Source: an uncultured Oscillospiraceae bacterium (GTDB lineage: Bacteria; Bacillota; Clostridia; Oscillospirales; Acutalibacteraceae). From it: a stretch of 64,000 bases of DNA. The notes below the pieces were generated by a model, which ran no database searches, was not told where the DNA came from, and saw only the letters and a program-made list of their open reading frames with translations. The stretch lies in the NCBI GenBank assembly GCA_900544375.1, contig UQUZ01000007.1, positions 1-64,000 of the forward strand, given 5' to 3'. A program made the position numbers and the translations under genes. Positions 1 to 8,300 of this stretch are shown piece by piece. Within the stretch, counting starts at the first letter, position 1. Every line of letters starts with the position of its first letter.

Positions 1-567
1 GAGCGGCCGTCGCTGTATCTGACCGCGCTCGCCCGCCTGATCCGGGAAAACGTGCCTGTCATGGAGGATGCGTGGTCGCTGGTGCGGGAAGAGGCGCAAG
101 CCTTTATCGCCTCGAGCTGGAGCTCAGCAGAGGAGTTTTTTTCAAAGGGCATTGTAGAGCGTGGGGCGAAGATTCGGCACATCTATCCACAGCTGAGCCT
201 TTACACAACCTCCTTTTTCATTGACGACGCATATTATTATGGCATGTTTAACGTTGATGAGCGTCCAGAGGAAATAAGGAATGATGAAAAGCTATTTTTA
301 ACGGGCGCATGCAAGGCGATGAGCGACCCTACCCGCATGGAAATTCTGCTGCTGCTCAAACAACGCCCTTGTTATAATCGGGAGCTGGCGCAGGCGCTTG
401 GGCTGACCCCCGCGACGATCATGCACCACACGGATATCCTTCTGCAAAATGGCCTGGCCGCCATGACAACGGATCGGGAGAATCAAAAACGTATCTACTT
501 CAGCCTCGTTCCGGAAAAGCTCGAAAAAATGCGGGCAGTGTTTGTCAAGCTGTTTGATTTAAAATAA
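1..567 (+). CDS. ArsR-type winged-helix regulator, 5' end outside window
   Basis: The frame is open from base 1, so this is the C-terminal 188 residues of a longer protein. The last ~85 residues form an ArsR/SmtB-like winged helix: the stretch KAMSDPTRMEILLLL is the usual ArsR entry helix, and the recognition HTH lies near in-window residues 126-152, followed by a basic wing (DRENQKRIYF). The preceding part is an uncharacterised helical domain, without the Cys/His metal ligands seen in CadC or ArsR, so the signal is probably not a metal. It sits 87 bp upstream of a sugar symporter with its own strong promoter, so it may be the local regulator of the 654-5221 cluster (inference). A start within the window (GTG 52, ATG 61) is possible but unlikely because coding sequence continues upstream. 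Confidence 0.75.
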   Translation, partial: ERPSLYLTALARLIRENVPVMEDAWSLVREEAQAFIASSWSSAEEFFSKGIVERGAKIRHIYPQLSLYTTSFFIDDAYYYGMFNVDERPEEIRNDEKLFLTGACKAMSDPTRMEILLLLKQRPCYNRELAQALGLTPATIMHHTDILLQNGLAAMTTDRENQKRIYFSLVPEKLEKMRAVFVKLFDLK

Positions 568-591
568 TATTAGTTAACCATTAAATTATAT

Positions 592-620
592 TTGACATGT
601 ATCTTTCTATCTGCTATGAT
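592..620 (+). promoter_or_regulatory. Sigma-A promoter of the first GPH symporter
   Basis: TTGACA at 592-597 and TATGAT at 615-620 are separated by 17 bp, and the coding start follows 33 bp later. The A/T-rich stretch just upstream (TTAGTTAACCATTAA, 580-594) may hold an operator, but I see no clean palindrome. Confidence 0.75.
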
Positions 621-653
621 AAATGCAAAAGCAGGGAGGGAGATGCATTTTTT

Positions 654-2135
654 ATGAAGCAGGAACTGCATGAGGAGAAGCGGCTTGTGGGCAAAGGGGA
701 GATTGCCGCCTATAGCCTCGCGGGTGGTGGGCAGAACTTTTGCTATGCGCTGGTGACCGGGTATCTGATGTATTACTACATCAACGTTTTTGGCATCCAT
801 CCCCAAATCGTGAGCATCATGCTGCTTTTAGAGGGGATTTGGGATATTGTCAACAATCCGCTGGCGGGCTTTCTAATCGACCGTACGCGGACAAAATGGG
901 GGAAGATGGTGCCCTATCTCCGCACGCTTTCTCTGCCTCTGGCAGCATGTACGGTGCTGCTGTTTTCCGGGCCGCTATTGCTCCGCGCGGCCTCTCCGAC
1001 GGCGCCGTCAAAAGTGATTTTTATGTTTGTATCCTATTTCTTATGGGAACTGTGCTACACGATTACGGATGTATCCTATTGGGGGCTGTCTGCGGCGATC
1101 TCGCCGCATCCGGGGGACAGGCGGCGCGTGATGACCTCCATGAACGTAGTGATCAACGTCTGCTCCGCATTTCCCTATCTCCTGGTTCCGTTTCTGATGG
1201 ATTATGCGGCGTCGCCTGGCTCCAGGCTCAGCATGTCGAATGTATTTTTTCTGTTTGGGATGATCGGCGGCGTTGTGGGAATCGGCCTGTTTTCTTTGGC
1301 AGGATTCTTTGTGAAGGAACGTGTCGAGCAATCCTCAAACCGCCCTGGCCTCCGCGAAAGTGCGGCGGAGTTGCTCCATAACTCTGCTCTGCGGTCAATT
1401 GTGCTATCCGGCTTGATCCTTTCGCTGAGCGGGATTGGATATGCCTTCATGAATTATTATTTCATCGATGTGCTGGGGTCTGCGAGCCTATCCGTTCTCT
1501 CGCAGATTCCTGCTGCGATTACGTGGCTGTTTTCCTATGCGCTCCTGCCGGTTATCAAAAAAAGGTTCAACAACCGGCAGTTCATGCTCTTGTGCCAGTG
1601 CGGCTTCGGGGCGATTTGGTTGTTTATTTATTTGATTGGCATCAAATATTATACTCGCCCGATTGTGGTTGTGCCCGCGATCATGGTTGGCCAATTCCTC
1701 TTTGGCCTGATTAGTTCGCCTTGTAATATTATCCTCAACGAGATGATGGCCGAGGCGACGGATTACTCGGAATGGCGCACGGGAAAGCGCAACGAGGGAG
1801 TTGGCTTTTCGATGAAAATTACAACGCAAAAAATTGGTAACACCGTCATCCAATCCATCAGCGCATGTTTGCTTTCAGCCATCGGCTATGTAACGCAGGA
1901 GGGCAATGCTCGTGTGCAGCAGACAGAGGTGGTGCAGAGACGGATTTTTACGATCTATACGCTGATTCCTGCGGTTGTTTACCTTTTAAGTGCGATTCCG
2001 TTTTTTACCTATGATTTGGTAGGTGAAAAAAGGGAGACGATGCTGCGGGAGCTGAAGCAGCGCCGTGCAGGCCGGATAGAACAGCCGGAAGAAGAGGATC
2101 AGGGCTGTTTTAGGGATGGGGAATATGAAAAATAA
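654..2135 (+). CDS. GPH-family (MelB-like) sugar:cation symporter
   Basis: This 493-residue integral membrane protein belongs to the glycoside-pentoside-hexuronide symporters, which import sugars or glycosides with Na+ or H+. Near residues 65-90 it has the family signature, an acidic helix motif followed by a loop (NNPLAGFLIDRTRTKWGK) equivalent to the MelB cation-site region. It shows about 12 hydrophobic helices and ends with the YDLVGEK motif also present in the second copy at 3752. I chose ATG 654 because it follows the ribosome binding site GGGAGGGAG; the in-frame ATG at 597 lies inside the -35 box. It is the first gene of a cluster with a phosphoesterase and a paralogous transporter. 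Substrate is unknown. Confidence 0.85.
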   Translation: MKQELHEEKRLVGKGEIAAYSLAGGGQNFCYALVTGYLMYYYINVFGIHPQIVSIMLLLEGIWDIVNNPLAGFLIDRTRTKWGKMVPYLRTLSLPLAACTVLLFSGPLLLRAASPTAPSKVIFMFVSYFLWELCYTITDVSYWGLSAAISPHPGDRRRVMTSMNVVINVCSAFPYLLVPFLMDYAASPGSRLSMSNVFFLFGMIGGVVGIGLFSLAGFFVKERVEQSSNRPGLRESAAELLHNSALRSIVLSGLILSLSGIGYAFMNYYFIDVLGSASLSVLSQIPAAITWLFSYALLPVIKKRFNNRQFMLLCQCGFGAIWLFIYLIGIKYYTRPIVVVPAIMVGQFLFGLISSPCNIILNEMMAEATDYSEWRTGKRNEGVGFSMKITTQKIGNTVIQSISACLLSAIGYVTQEGNARVQQTEVVQRRIFTIYTLIPAVVYLLSAIPFFTYDLVGEKRETMLRELKQRRAGRIEQPEEEDQGCFRDGEYEK

Positions 2136-2165
2136 TCCGTTTTGCATCACGGATGGACGTAAAAC

Positions 2166-2209
2166 AAACTCGAGCCATCGCCTTTTTTATCAGGCGATGG
2201 CTCGAGTTT
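2166..2209 (+). terminator. Intrinsic terminator after first GPH symporter
   Basis: A perfect 17-bp stem (2166-2182 with 2193-2209) encloses a 10-nt loop and is followed by T-rich sequence. It separates the first symporter from the phosphoesterase. Confidence 0.9.
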
Positions 2210-2238
2210 TAAAATTTGATTAATTTAATAAATATGAT

Positions 2239-2266
2239 TTGTTTTTCATAAAATTTATGGTATTAT
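2239..2266 (+). promoter_or_regulatory. Likely promoter of phosphoesterase-symporter pair
   Basis: TATTAT (2261-2266) is preceded 16 bp upstream by TTGTTT (2239-2244), directly after the terminator. The roughly 75-nt leader that follows contains small GC-rich stems (for example GCCAG...CTGGC) of unknown role. Confidence 0.5.
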
Positions 2267-2344
2267 AGAACAAACTCACCGTCGGCGCCAGGGGGTGATG
2301 CCCTCCATTCACGGTTCGTCTGGCGGATATGACATGGAAAGGGT

Positions 2345-3733
2345 GTGAAAAGGATTCTAACGTTTTATCAAATTACGGATTTGCATTTCTACGCCGCACA
2401 ATCGCTCGGCGCATGCGGCCCGGAGTGGGAGCGCAGAGCAAAATACGATCAGAAATGCGTGGCGGAGAGCGAGGCGATCATCGACTGCGCATTTGAAAAG
2501 CTGATCGCAGACCGGGAGACGGAAATCGTCCTGATTAGCGGAGATCTTGTTTGTGATGGGGAAAAGGCAGGGCATCTGGAGCTGAAAAAGAAGCTCGACC
2601 GCTTAGCGGCAGGCGGAAAACGGGTTTTTGTGCTCACCGCAACACACGATATCCACCCGGAGCCAAAGGGCTATTCCGCAGAAAGAGGCGAATATATCAC
2701 CGACGGCCTGTCAAAGCCTGAGCTGCTGGAGCTTTACTGGGATTTTGGGCCGAGGGATGCGCTATCCGTCCATGAGGCGAGCTTTTCCTATGTATCGCGC
2801 ATTGCAGAGGGCTATCGGCTCTTTGTGCTCAACGATGATGGAAACGGCTTTGAAAACAACTTTTATGGCTATAGCAACGCGCAGATGATATGGCTGCAAG
2901 AGCAGCTGCGCCTCGGCCGAGAGAGCGGAGACGTGCTGCTCGCAATGGGGCATCATCCCTTGCTGCCGCCAAGCCCGATCTATCCGGTCTTTTCCCCCGG
3001 AGAAATGCTCGCAAATGGGGAAACCGTTGCGCAGCTGCTTGCGGATTTCGGCGTGCGTTTCCTGTTCACGGGGCATACGCATATGCAGAATATCAGCTTC
3101 TATGAAAGCCCGCGGGGGAACCTCCTATTTGAAATTAACACGGCGAGCCTGATCGGTTACCCGAGCCCCATCCGCAAAATGACGCTGGACGGGCAATTGA
3201 TGAAAATCGAGACGCAGCACATCGAGAATCCGGCCTTCGATATGGGTGGAAAGGCCTATCTCACATATAGCCGCGACCATTTTGAATTTATGCTGCGCGA
3301 TATTTTTGATTCGCTCGCAAACGATTACGATCGGTTCTGTGAAATCTCCCCAAGCTTCAGTCTACCGCGAGAAACAGCCGAAAAACTGCGCGTACCGCTC
3401 CATGCATTGGGGAAGTTTCTCAGCCGGCTGACCTTTGAGAAGGCGGGCCGGATGCTGGGCTGTAAATCCAAAATTGCAAAAGAAATGGATTCTGTAAGGC
3501 TGTGCGATTTCCTCATCGCGGTGATCCGAAACCTCTATGGCGGTGATGAACCTTATGCGCCCGGCACGCCGGAGCATGATTCCTTTATGGCGCTTTATGG
3601 CAGGATTTCCCCGTTGCTGCACAGGCTGAAACCGGATGTGGATTTTAACTATGTGCTGGAAGGGGTTTTACACGATGCAGGTTTCCCTGACAATGATGCA
3701 GTGCTCGAAGTCCCCCGTTCTATTCCGGAATAA
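2345..3733 (+). CDS. Calcineurin-like metallophosphoesterase
   Basis: This 462-residue protein has the metal-binding motifs of the calcineurin-like phosphoesterase fold in order: DLH (D12, H14), GDLVCDG (D67), THD (100-102), GHH (202-204) and GHTH (243-246). The usual GNH(E/D) motif reads ATHD, so the conserved Asn is Thr, which may alter activity. There is no signal peptide, so it should act in the cytoplasm; the C-terminal 200 residues are a helical extension I do not recognise. Start is GTG 2345, with GGAAAGG very close upstream, so the exact start is uncertain. It lies 18 bp before the second GPH transporter, suggesting the substrate is an imported or intracellularly made phosphoester (inference). 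Confidence 0.8.
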   Translation: MKRILTFYQITDLHFYAAQSLGACGPEWERRAKYDQKCVAESEAIIDCAFEKLIADRETEIVLISGDLVCDGEKAGHLELKKKLDRLAAGGKRVFVLTATHDIHPEPKGYSAERGEYITDGLSKPELLELYWDFGPRDALSVHEASFSYVSRIAEGYRLFVLNDDGNGFENNFYGYSNAQMIWLQEQLRLGRESGDVLLAMGHHPLLPPSPIYPVFSPGEMLANGETVAQLLADFGVRFLFTGHTHMQNISFYESPRGNLLFEINTASLIGYPSPIRKMTLDGQLMKIETQHIENPAFDMGGKAYLTYSRDHFEFMLRDIFDSLANDYDRFCEISPSFSLPRETAEKLRVPLHALGKFLSRLTFEKAGRMLGCKSKIAKEMDSVRLCDFLIAVIRNLYGGDEPYAPGTPEHDSFMALYGRISPLLHRLKPDVDFNYVLEGVLHDAGFPDNDAVLEVPRSIPE

Positions 3734-3751
3734 GAGAGGAGAAGCGACCTG

Positions 3752-5221
3752 ATGGAACGATATGTACCCAAAAAAGAATGGATGGCTTATGCGGTGGGCG
3801 CGCTCGGCCAGGGCATGGTTTATGCGATTATGAGCTCCTATATATCCGATTTTTATATGAATGTGCTCAAGCTCGCGCCGGTTTTTGTGCTCCTGCTGAT
3901 GCTGCTTGCACGCGTTTGGGATGCGGTCAACGACCCGATCATGGGCTATATTGCCGACCGTGCGAACCCAAAGCGTGGAAAAATGCGCCCCTATCTACTG
4001 TATACTCCAATACCGATAGCCATTCTGACGATCCTTCTGTTTTATGCGCCCAAGCTGTCTGGAACACAGTTGATGGTATATGCGGCGGTCACCTATGTTG
4101 CCTGGGGCATGATCTACACCGCATCCGACGTGCCGTTTTGGAGTCTGCCGAATGTGATGACGCCGGATCCTGCGGAGCGCGGCGAGATCATCAGCAAGGG
4201 CAAAACGGCGAATGGCGTAGGCTCGGCTGTGCCAATCGTATTTTTTATGGCCCTCGGGTTTATCTTGCCAAAATTCAACCTCAGCGGCACGGAGCTTGAA
4301 AAAACGAAATATATGACGATTGCGCTCATTTGCGCCATCCTCGGCAACATTTTGTTTGCGCGCGTTTATTTTAAAGCTAAGGAGCATATTGTGCTCCCCA
4401 ACCCGCCAAAGCGGAAGAAAGGGGAGAAAACTGCCCTCCAGCTTATCCTCGGCTGTAAACCGTTGATGCTGACCGCGATCATGGGCATTTTATCCTCGGC
4501 CCGGTATATGTATCAGGCAGGCGCGGTTCATGTGGCGCGCTACAGCTTCTATATCGGCAAGGATTTAACCGGCTTGGTTGGCGCGGAGAAGGAAGCTGCC
4601 CTTCAGGGCAACATCAGCCTGGTTTCCACCGTTTTCCAGGTGGCAAGCGCGGTGGGCATGTTTGGGGCGATGCTGCTGATGCCGGCGTTGTTTAAAAAAT
4701 TCAACTATAAGCAGCTGATTATTTCTACCTCTCTTGTGGGAGCGGCCTCCAGCATGGTAATCTGGTTTTTGGGATATGAGCGCTTCTGGCTGTGCATTCC
4801 GTTTTTTGTCATCTCTTGCATCCCGTTGGGCGCGATTAATGTTTGCCTCGGCGCAATGATCGGGGACTGCCTGGATTATATGGAATGGCAAACCGGCACG
4901 CGGCTTACAGGGATGGGCTCAGCGGTGCAGAGCTTTGTGAATAAGCTCGGAAACGCTCTCAGTACAAGCTTTATTATTGTGATGTATATGATTGTTAATC
5001 TGAATGTGGCGGATATCAGCGCCAATGTAACGGCAAATCCGCTTGCCATGAGCGCCACGGTTCGGTCAGGCATGTTCAGCCTGATTTCAATTATTCCGGC
5101 GGTTTCCCTTCTGCTGTGCACGATCCCGCTGTTTTTCTATGACCTGGTCGGCGAAAAGAAGGCGCGCGTCACCAGAGAGCTTGCTGAGCAGAGAAAAGAG
5201 AAGGGCGTCGTAATCCACTAA
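3752..5221 (+). CDS. GPH-family sugar:cation symporter, second copy
   Basis: A 489-residue, roughly 12-helix transporter, paralogous to the one at 654. It carries the GPH signature (RVWDAVNDPIMGYIADR, then KRGKMRPY) near residues 50-78 and the C-terminal YDLVGEKK motif. The ATG at 3752 follows a good AGAGGAG site. It probably shares a transcript with the phosphoesterase upstream (18-bp gap) and ends before a perfect bidirectional terminator. Two symporters around one hydrolase suggest related substrates or an import/export pair, but the sugar cannot be read from sequence. Confidence 0.85.
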   Translation: MERYVPKKEWMAYAVGALGQGMVYAIMSSYISDFYMNVLKLAPVFVLLLMLLARVWDAVNDPIMGYIADRANPKRGKMRPYLLYTPIPIAILTILLFYAPKLSGTQLMVYAAVTYVAWGMIYTASDVPFWSLPNVMTPDPAERGEIISKGKTANGVGSAVPIVFFMALGFILPKFNLSGTELEKTKYMTIALICAILGNILFARVYFKAKEHIVLPNPPKRKKGEKTALQLILGCKPLMLTAIMGILSSARYMYQAGAVHVARYSFYIGKDLTGLVGAEKEAALQGNISLVSTVFQVASAVGMFGAMLLMPALFKKFNYKQLIISTSLVGAASSMVIWFLGYERFWLCIPFFVISCIPLGAINVCLGAMIGDCLDYMEWQTGTRLTGMGSAVQSFVNKLGNALSTSFIIVMYMIVNLNVADISANVTANPLAMSATVRSGMFSLISIIPAVSLLLCTIPLFFYDLVGEKKARVTRELAEQRKEKGVVIH

Positions 5222-5252
5222 CCATTTGCATTTAAAACGAGGAACAACTTAG

Positions 5253-5297
5253 AAAAGGGCTGTTGCAAAATGCTTTGCATTTTGCAACAGCCCTTTT
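5253..5297. terminator. Bidirectional hairpin terminator, TGTTGCAAAAT family
   Basis: A perfect 21-bp stem (5253-5273 with 5277-5297) and a 3-nt loop lie between two convergent genes, with T runs on both sides. The stem core TGTTGCAAAATG recurs at 6613, 28512 and 36904 (see findings). Confidence 0.9.
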
Positions 5298-5307
5298 AAT
5301 TCTTCTA

Positions 5308-6073
5308 TTAGCCAAATACTTTCACCGCAATCATCGCAGCACCCAGCACCACCAGCACGATGCCCGTAATCCGGTTGAGCATTTTGGGGCTCGCCTTGTT
5401 GGCAAACAGGGCGGCCACACGCGCACCAGCCAGGGTGGCCGCAATGCAAACGCTCAATGCGAGCGGGTCGGGCATGCCGCCGATCGCCACATGGGAAAGC
5501 GCTCCGGTGAGCGCGGTAAACGTCATGATAAACACGCTGGTGCCGACCGCTGTTTTTAATTCGTACCCCAGCACACTTGTGAGAATTAACAGCAACATCA
5601 TGCCGCCGCCAGCGCCGATAAACCCACAGATAAAGCCGATCAACACGCCGCAAAAAATGGATTCGACCGCCTTACGGCCGGTGCTTTTGGCGGAAAGCGC
5701 CGCCTTTGTGGTCATAACGGGCCTCACAATAAACTTAACGCCGAGCAATGTCGTCATAAAAACGGAAAAGCCGCCCATTGTGCTGTTTGGCACGAGGGAG
5801 GCGGATATAACTGCCTACCAATGTGAATATTAACACGGAGCAGAGCATAATAAGGCCGTTTTTAATATCTAAATTTTTATGTTTCCCATAAGTATAGGCG
5901 GAGATCGCCGAGGCGAGCACATCGGAGGCGAGCGCGATGGCAACCGCTTCATAAGCAGGCACGTTTAAAAACGTAATCAGCATCGGCGAAATGACCGCAG
6001 CGGCAGAAAGCCCTGCCAAACCGGTGCCAACGCCGAGCCCGGCAATGAGATAGATAAGCAATTTAACCGCCAT
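5308..6073 (-). pseudogene. TauE/SafE-family exporter broken by a one-base frameshift
   Basis: Two overlapping minus-strand frames together make one TauE/SafE permease of about 255 residues, the normal length. The first frame (6073 down to about 5806) starts MAVKLLIYLIAGLGVG and reads correctly to VGSYI. The second (about 5805 down to 5308) continues ASLVPNSTMGGF and the typical C-terminal half with the GFIGAGGGMM motif. The join needs removal of one base in the GAGGCGG run near 5798-5806. Members are thought to export sulfite, sulfoacetate or other organosulfonates. The start codon overlaps the stop of the MarR gene upstream, indicating translational coupling. It could be a real inactivation, a phase-variable or programmed shift, or a sequencing error. 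Confidence 0.8.
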
Positions 6074-6506
6074 TTTGATAATCCTCTCTGATGTTGCGGG
6101 CCATTTTGCGGAAAGCGGCCTTTACGGTTTCCAGCTCATCTACTGGAATGCCGCGATAGATCGTGTTGAAAAAGTCCTGCTGCATCTGTTGAGCCTCTCG
6201 GACGGCCGGCATGGCCTCGGATTGCAGCTTCAAGTGGATTAAGCGGCGGTCGCGTTGATCTTGCTCACCCTTGAGATAACCCCTGCTGAAGAGGGAATCA
6301 ACGGATTTGCAGACATGGGATTTCGAAAGCGCACGGTATTCGACGATATCCCGCGAGGTATCATAGGGCTGGTTGTTCGCAAGGAATAAGAGAATATCAA
6401 TTTCATTTTTGGTGAGATGATATTTGTTGCTGATCTCTTTGCATCGATTTTCATAGAGGTGTTTGATCATTTTGCCGGTCTGGATGAGGCGAACGACATC
6501 CCGCAT
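6063..6506 (-). CDS. MarR-family transcriptional regulator
   Basis: A 147-residue protein with a MarR winged helix: the DNA-binding segment spans about residues 30-105 (LTKNEIDILLFLANN, recognition helix around RALSKSHVCKSVDSL, and a wing with the conserved DQRDRRLIHLKL). Its last codons overlap the start of the TauE-type gene by 11 bp, so both are expressed as one unit and it probably controls the exporter and itself. A sigma-A promoter and an imperfect palindrome lie directly upstream. The ligand is unknown; sulfonates or aromatic acids are possible by analogy only. Confidence 0.85.
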   Translation of the reverse strand: MRDVVRLIQTGKMIKHLYENRCKEISNKYHLTKNEIDILLFLANNQPYDTSRDIVEYRALSKSHVCKSVDSLFSRGYLKGEQDQRDRRLIHLKLQSEAMPAVREAQQMQQDFFNTIYRGIPVDELETVKAAFRKMARNIREDYQNGG

Positions 6507-6525
6507 ATGGGAACACTCCTTTATG

Positions 6526-6539
6526 GTTCACTATTCAAC
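6526..6539 (-). promoter_or_regulatory. Candidate MarR operator
   Basis: The imperfect palindrome GTTCACTATTCAAC (10 of 14 positions symmetric) lies between the promoter and the marR start codon, where a repressor would block transcription. The assignment rests on position and symmetry only. Confidence 0.4.
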
Positions 6540-6555
6540 GGTACATTTTTAAACT

Positions 6556-6584
6556 ATTATTGCAGATACACGGAAAAAAGTCAA
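6556..6584 (-). promoter_or_regulatory. Promoter of marR-tauE operon
   Basis: On the minus strand TTGACT (6584-6579) and AATAAT (6561-6556) are 17 bp apart, about 50 bp upstream of the start codon. Confidence 0.65.
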
Positions 6585-6612
6585 GCGGATCAGACGGAAA
6601 GAGGGCAAAAAA

Positions 6613-6647
6613 GGACTGTTACAAAATGAAATATTTTGCAACAGTCC
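6613..6647 (-). terminator. Terminator of msmX-crh-like operon, TGTTGCAAAAT family
   Basis: A 15-bp stem with one A-C mismatch and a 5-nt loop is followed on the minus strand by a T run. The 35-nt unit matches the reverse complement of the hairpin at 28512-28546 at 34 positions, including the loop. Confidence 0.85.
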
Positions 6648-6717
6648 CGCTCATTCTGCGTATATTCATGCATGATGCAATGCGCTCTGGGATGCGTTCT
6701 CAATAGCGCCGCTTGGA

Positions 6718-6945
6718 TTAGGGCTGATATCCCCGAAGCTGTTCGAAAACCTCTGCGCAGTCCTCGCTGTGGATGACCAGCGTGACAGGCTTCGAAAGAT
6801 CCAGACTAAAAATGCCCATGATGGATTTGGCGTTTACCGTATAGCGCCCGGAAACAAGATCTGTATCGAATGGATAGCGGGAAACAAGCTCTACAAAGGC
6901 TTTAACGCGTTCAATGGAATCGAGCCGGAGGGTTATTTTATGCAT
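6718..6945 (-). CDS. HPr-fold protein resembling Crh (no catalytic His, keeps Ser-46 site)
   Basis: A 75-residue HPr-like protein. The regulatory Ser-46 region of HPr/Crh is intact (VNAKSIMGIFSL), but the region that should contain the phosphotransfer His-15 motif (GLHARPA) reads LDSIERVKAFVE, with no His. This is the Crh pattern: no PTS phosphotransfer, but phosphorylation by HPr kinase and co-repression with CcpA would be possible. I prefer ATG 6945 (MHKITLRL) because the AAAGG site is 12 nt upstream; ATG 6957 would directly abut it. It lies 51 bp downstream of the sugar ABC ATPase gene in the same direction and before a terminator, so the two form an operon. Function as a catabolite co-regulator is inference. 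Confidence 0.75.
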   Translation of the reverse strand: MHKITLRLDSIERVKAFVELVSRYPFDTDLVSGRYTVNAKSIMGIFSLDLSKPVTLVIHSEDCAEVFEQLRGYQP

Positions 6946-6996
6946 GATGGTAACCATCCTTTCTTTGTAAGGAGCCTTTCAGCCAGCTCCTCATCC

Positions 6997-8109
6997 CTAT
7001 CGGATTGCCTGTTCGTTTTCGTGATCAAATAGATAAAGCTTATTGGTATCAATTGCGAGCTGGAGATCGTCGCCGGACTGAATTTGCGCGCGCGAGGGTG
7101 TGCGTGCGGTGAGCTTTTGGCCGCCTGCCTCCAGGTGAAGATATATTTCTGATCCCATCATTTCGGCCAGCTCCACATGCGCGGTGAATTTTGCATCGGC
7201 GGCGGCAAGGCCTAAAAAAGAATCTTCTGTGTGCAAATCCTCTGGGCGCAGGCCGAGAATGATTTGTTTGCCCCCATATTCCCGGAGTGGCGCGTGTGAG
7301 GATAGGGACGAGGGCACACGGATGCGGCATTCGCCGAAGTGGAGAAAGACCGCTTCGCCGTCTAGGATAACGTCCGCATTGATGAAATTCATTTGCGGAG
7401 AGCCGATAAAGCCCGCCACAAAAAGATTTTCAGGGCTGTGGTAAAGCGCCTGCGGGGTGTCTACCTGCTGGATGATACCGTCTTTCATGACGACGATGCG
7501 GTCGGCCATCGTCATTGCCTCTGTCTGATCATGCGTGACATATACAAAGGTGGTTTCCAGTTGCTTGTGTAGGCGGATGATTTCTGTGCGCATCTGGGTG
7601 CGCAGCTTTGCATCCAGGTTGGAGAGGGGCTCGTCAAGCAGAAAAACAGAGGGATTGCGCACCATGGCCCGGCCGAGTGCAACACGCTGCCGCTGGCCGC
7701 CGGAGAGGGCGCGCGGCTTGCGGTTGAGGTATTCCTCAATGCCAAGTGTTTGGGCGGCCTCATGCACTTTGCGGTCGATTTCAGCGCGCGGCGTTTTGCG
7801 CAGCATGAGCCCGAACGCCATATTTTTATAGACTGTCATATGCGGATATAATGCGTAGTTTTGAAAAACCATCGCAATGTCCCGGTCCTTCGGCGCCACA
7901 TTGTTGACCTTTTTTTCACCGATGTAAAGCTCCCCCGCTGTTATCTCTTCCAGCCCGGCGATCATTCGCAGCGTGGTGGATTTGCCGCAGCCTGAGGGCC
8001 CGACGAGGATGATGAATTCCTTGTCATGGATTTCGAGATCCAAGCCCGGGATGACCGTTACCTTGTTATCATACGTTTTTACAATATTTTTCAGCGTGAT
8101 GCTTGCCAT
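6997..8109 (-). CDS. Sugar ABC transporter ATPase, MsmX/UgpC/MalK type
   Basis: This 370-residue ATPase energises carbohydrate ABC importers. Visible motifs are Walker A GPSGCGKST (37-45), signature LSGGQRQRVALGRA, Walker B with catalytic Glu (FLLDEPLSNLDAKLR), and the H-loop VYVTHDQTEAM. The last ~130 residues form the TOBE/MalK regulatory domain. ATG 8109 follows a perfect AGGAGG eight bases upstream; a longer in-frame start at 8151 has no such site. It is divergent from the binding protein and permease genes and is probably their ATPase; in Firmicutes such ATPases often serve several importers. The Crh-like gene follows it. Confidence 0.9.
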   Translation of the reverse strand: MASITLKNIVKTYDNKVTVIPGLDLEIHDKEFIILVGPSGCGKSTTLRMIAGLEEITAGELYIGEKKVNNVAPKDRDIAMVFQNYALYPHMTVYKNMAFGLMLRKTPRAEIDRKVHEAAQTLGIEEYLNRKPRALSGGQRQRVALGRAMVRNPSVFLLDEPLSNLDAKLRTQMRTEIIRLHKQLETTFVYVTHDQTEAMTMADRIVVMKDGIIQQVDTPQALYHSPENLFVAGFIGSPQMNFINADVILDGEAVFLHFGECRIRVPSSLSSHAPLREYGGKQIILGLRPEDLHTEDSFLGLAAADAKFTAHVELAEMMGSEIYLHLEAGGQKLTARTPSRAQIQSGDDLQLAIDTNKLYLFDHENEQAIR

Positions 8110-8236
8110 GGAGCAGTCCTCCTGTCTATGATGCGTGTCGGTATTTTCCAAGGGTAGTATTGCCGCGAAATGCGCTCGGCAATCGTAAAAGCGGCTGGTC
8201 TATAAAAATTTTGTTTAAATAGCGCTTTGTCTCCAC

Positions 8237-8266
8237 ATAATAGGGATGTTCGTTGGCGTTTCTCAA
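8237..8266 (-). promoter_or_regulatory. Promoter of msmX-type operon
   Basis: On the minus strand TTGAGA (8266-8261) and TATTAT (8242-8237) are 18 bp apart. A plus-strand candidate for the binding-protein gene (TTGTTT 8211-8216, CATAAT 8236-8241, 19-bp spacer) overlaps the same -10, so the two transcripts may compete. Confidence 0.45.
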
Positions 8267-8300
8267 CGCTGAAAATCATGACAAATGGAGGATTTTTGAC

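Noticed and set aside
597..653. In-frame ATG at 597 as start of the first GPH symporter
   Set aside because: It overlaps the -35 box of a near-consensus promoter and has no ribosome site; ATG 654 has one.
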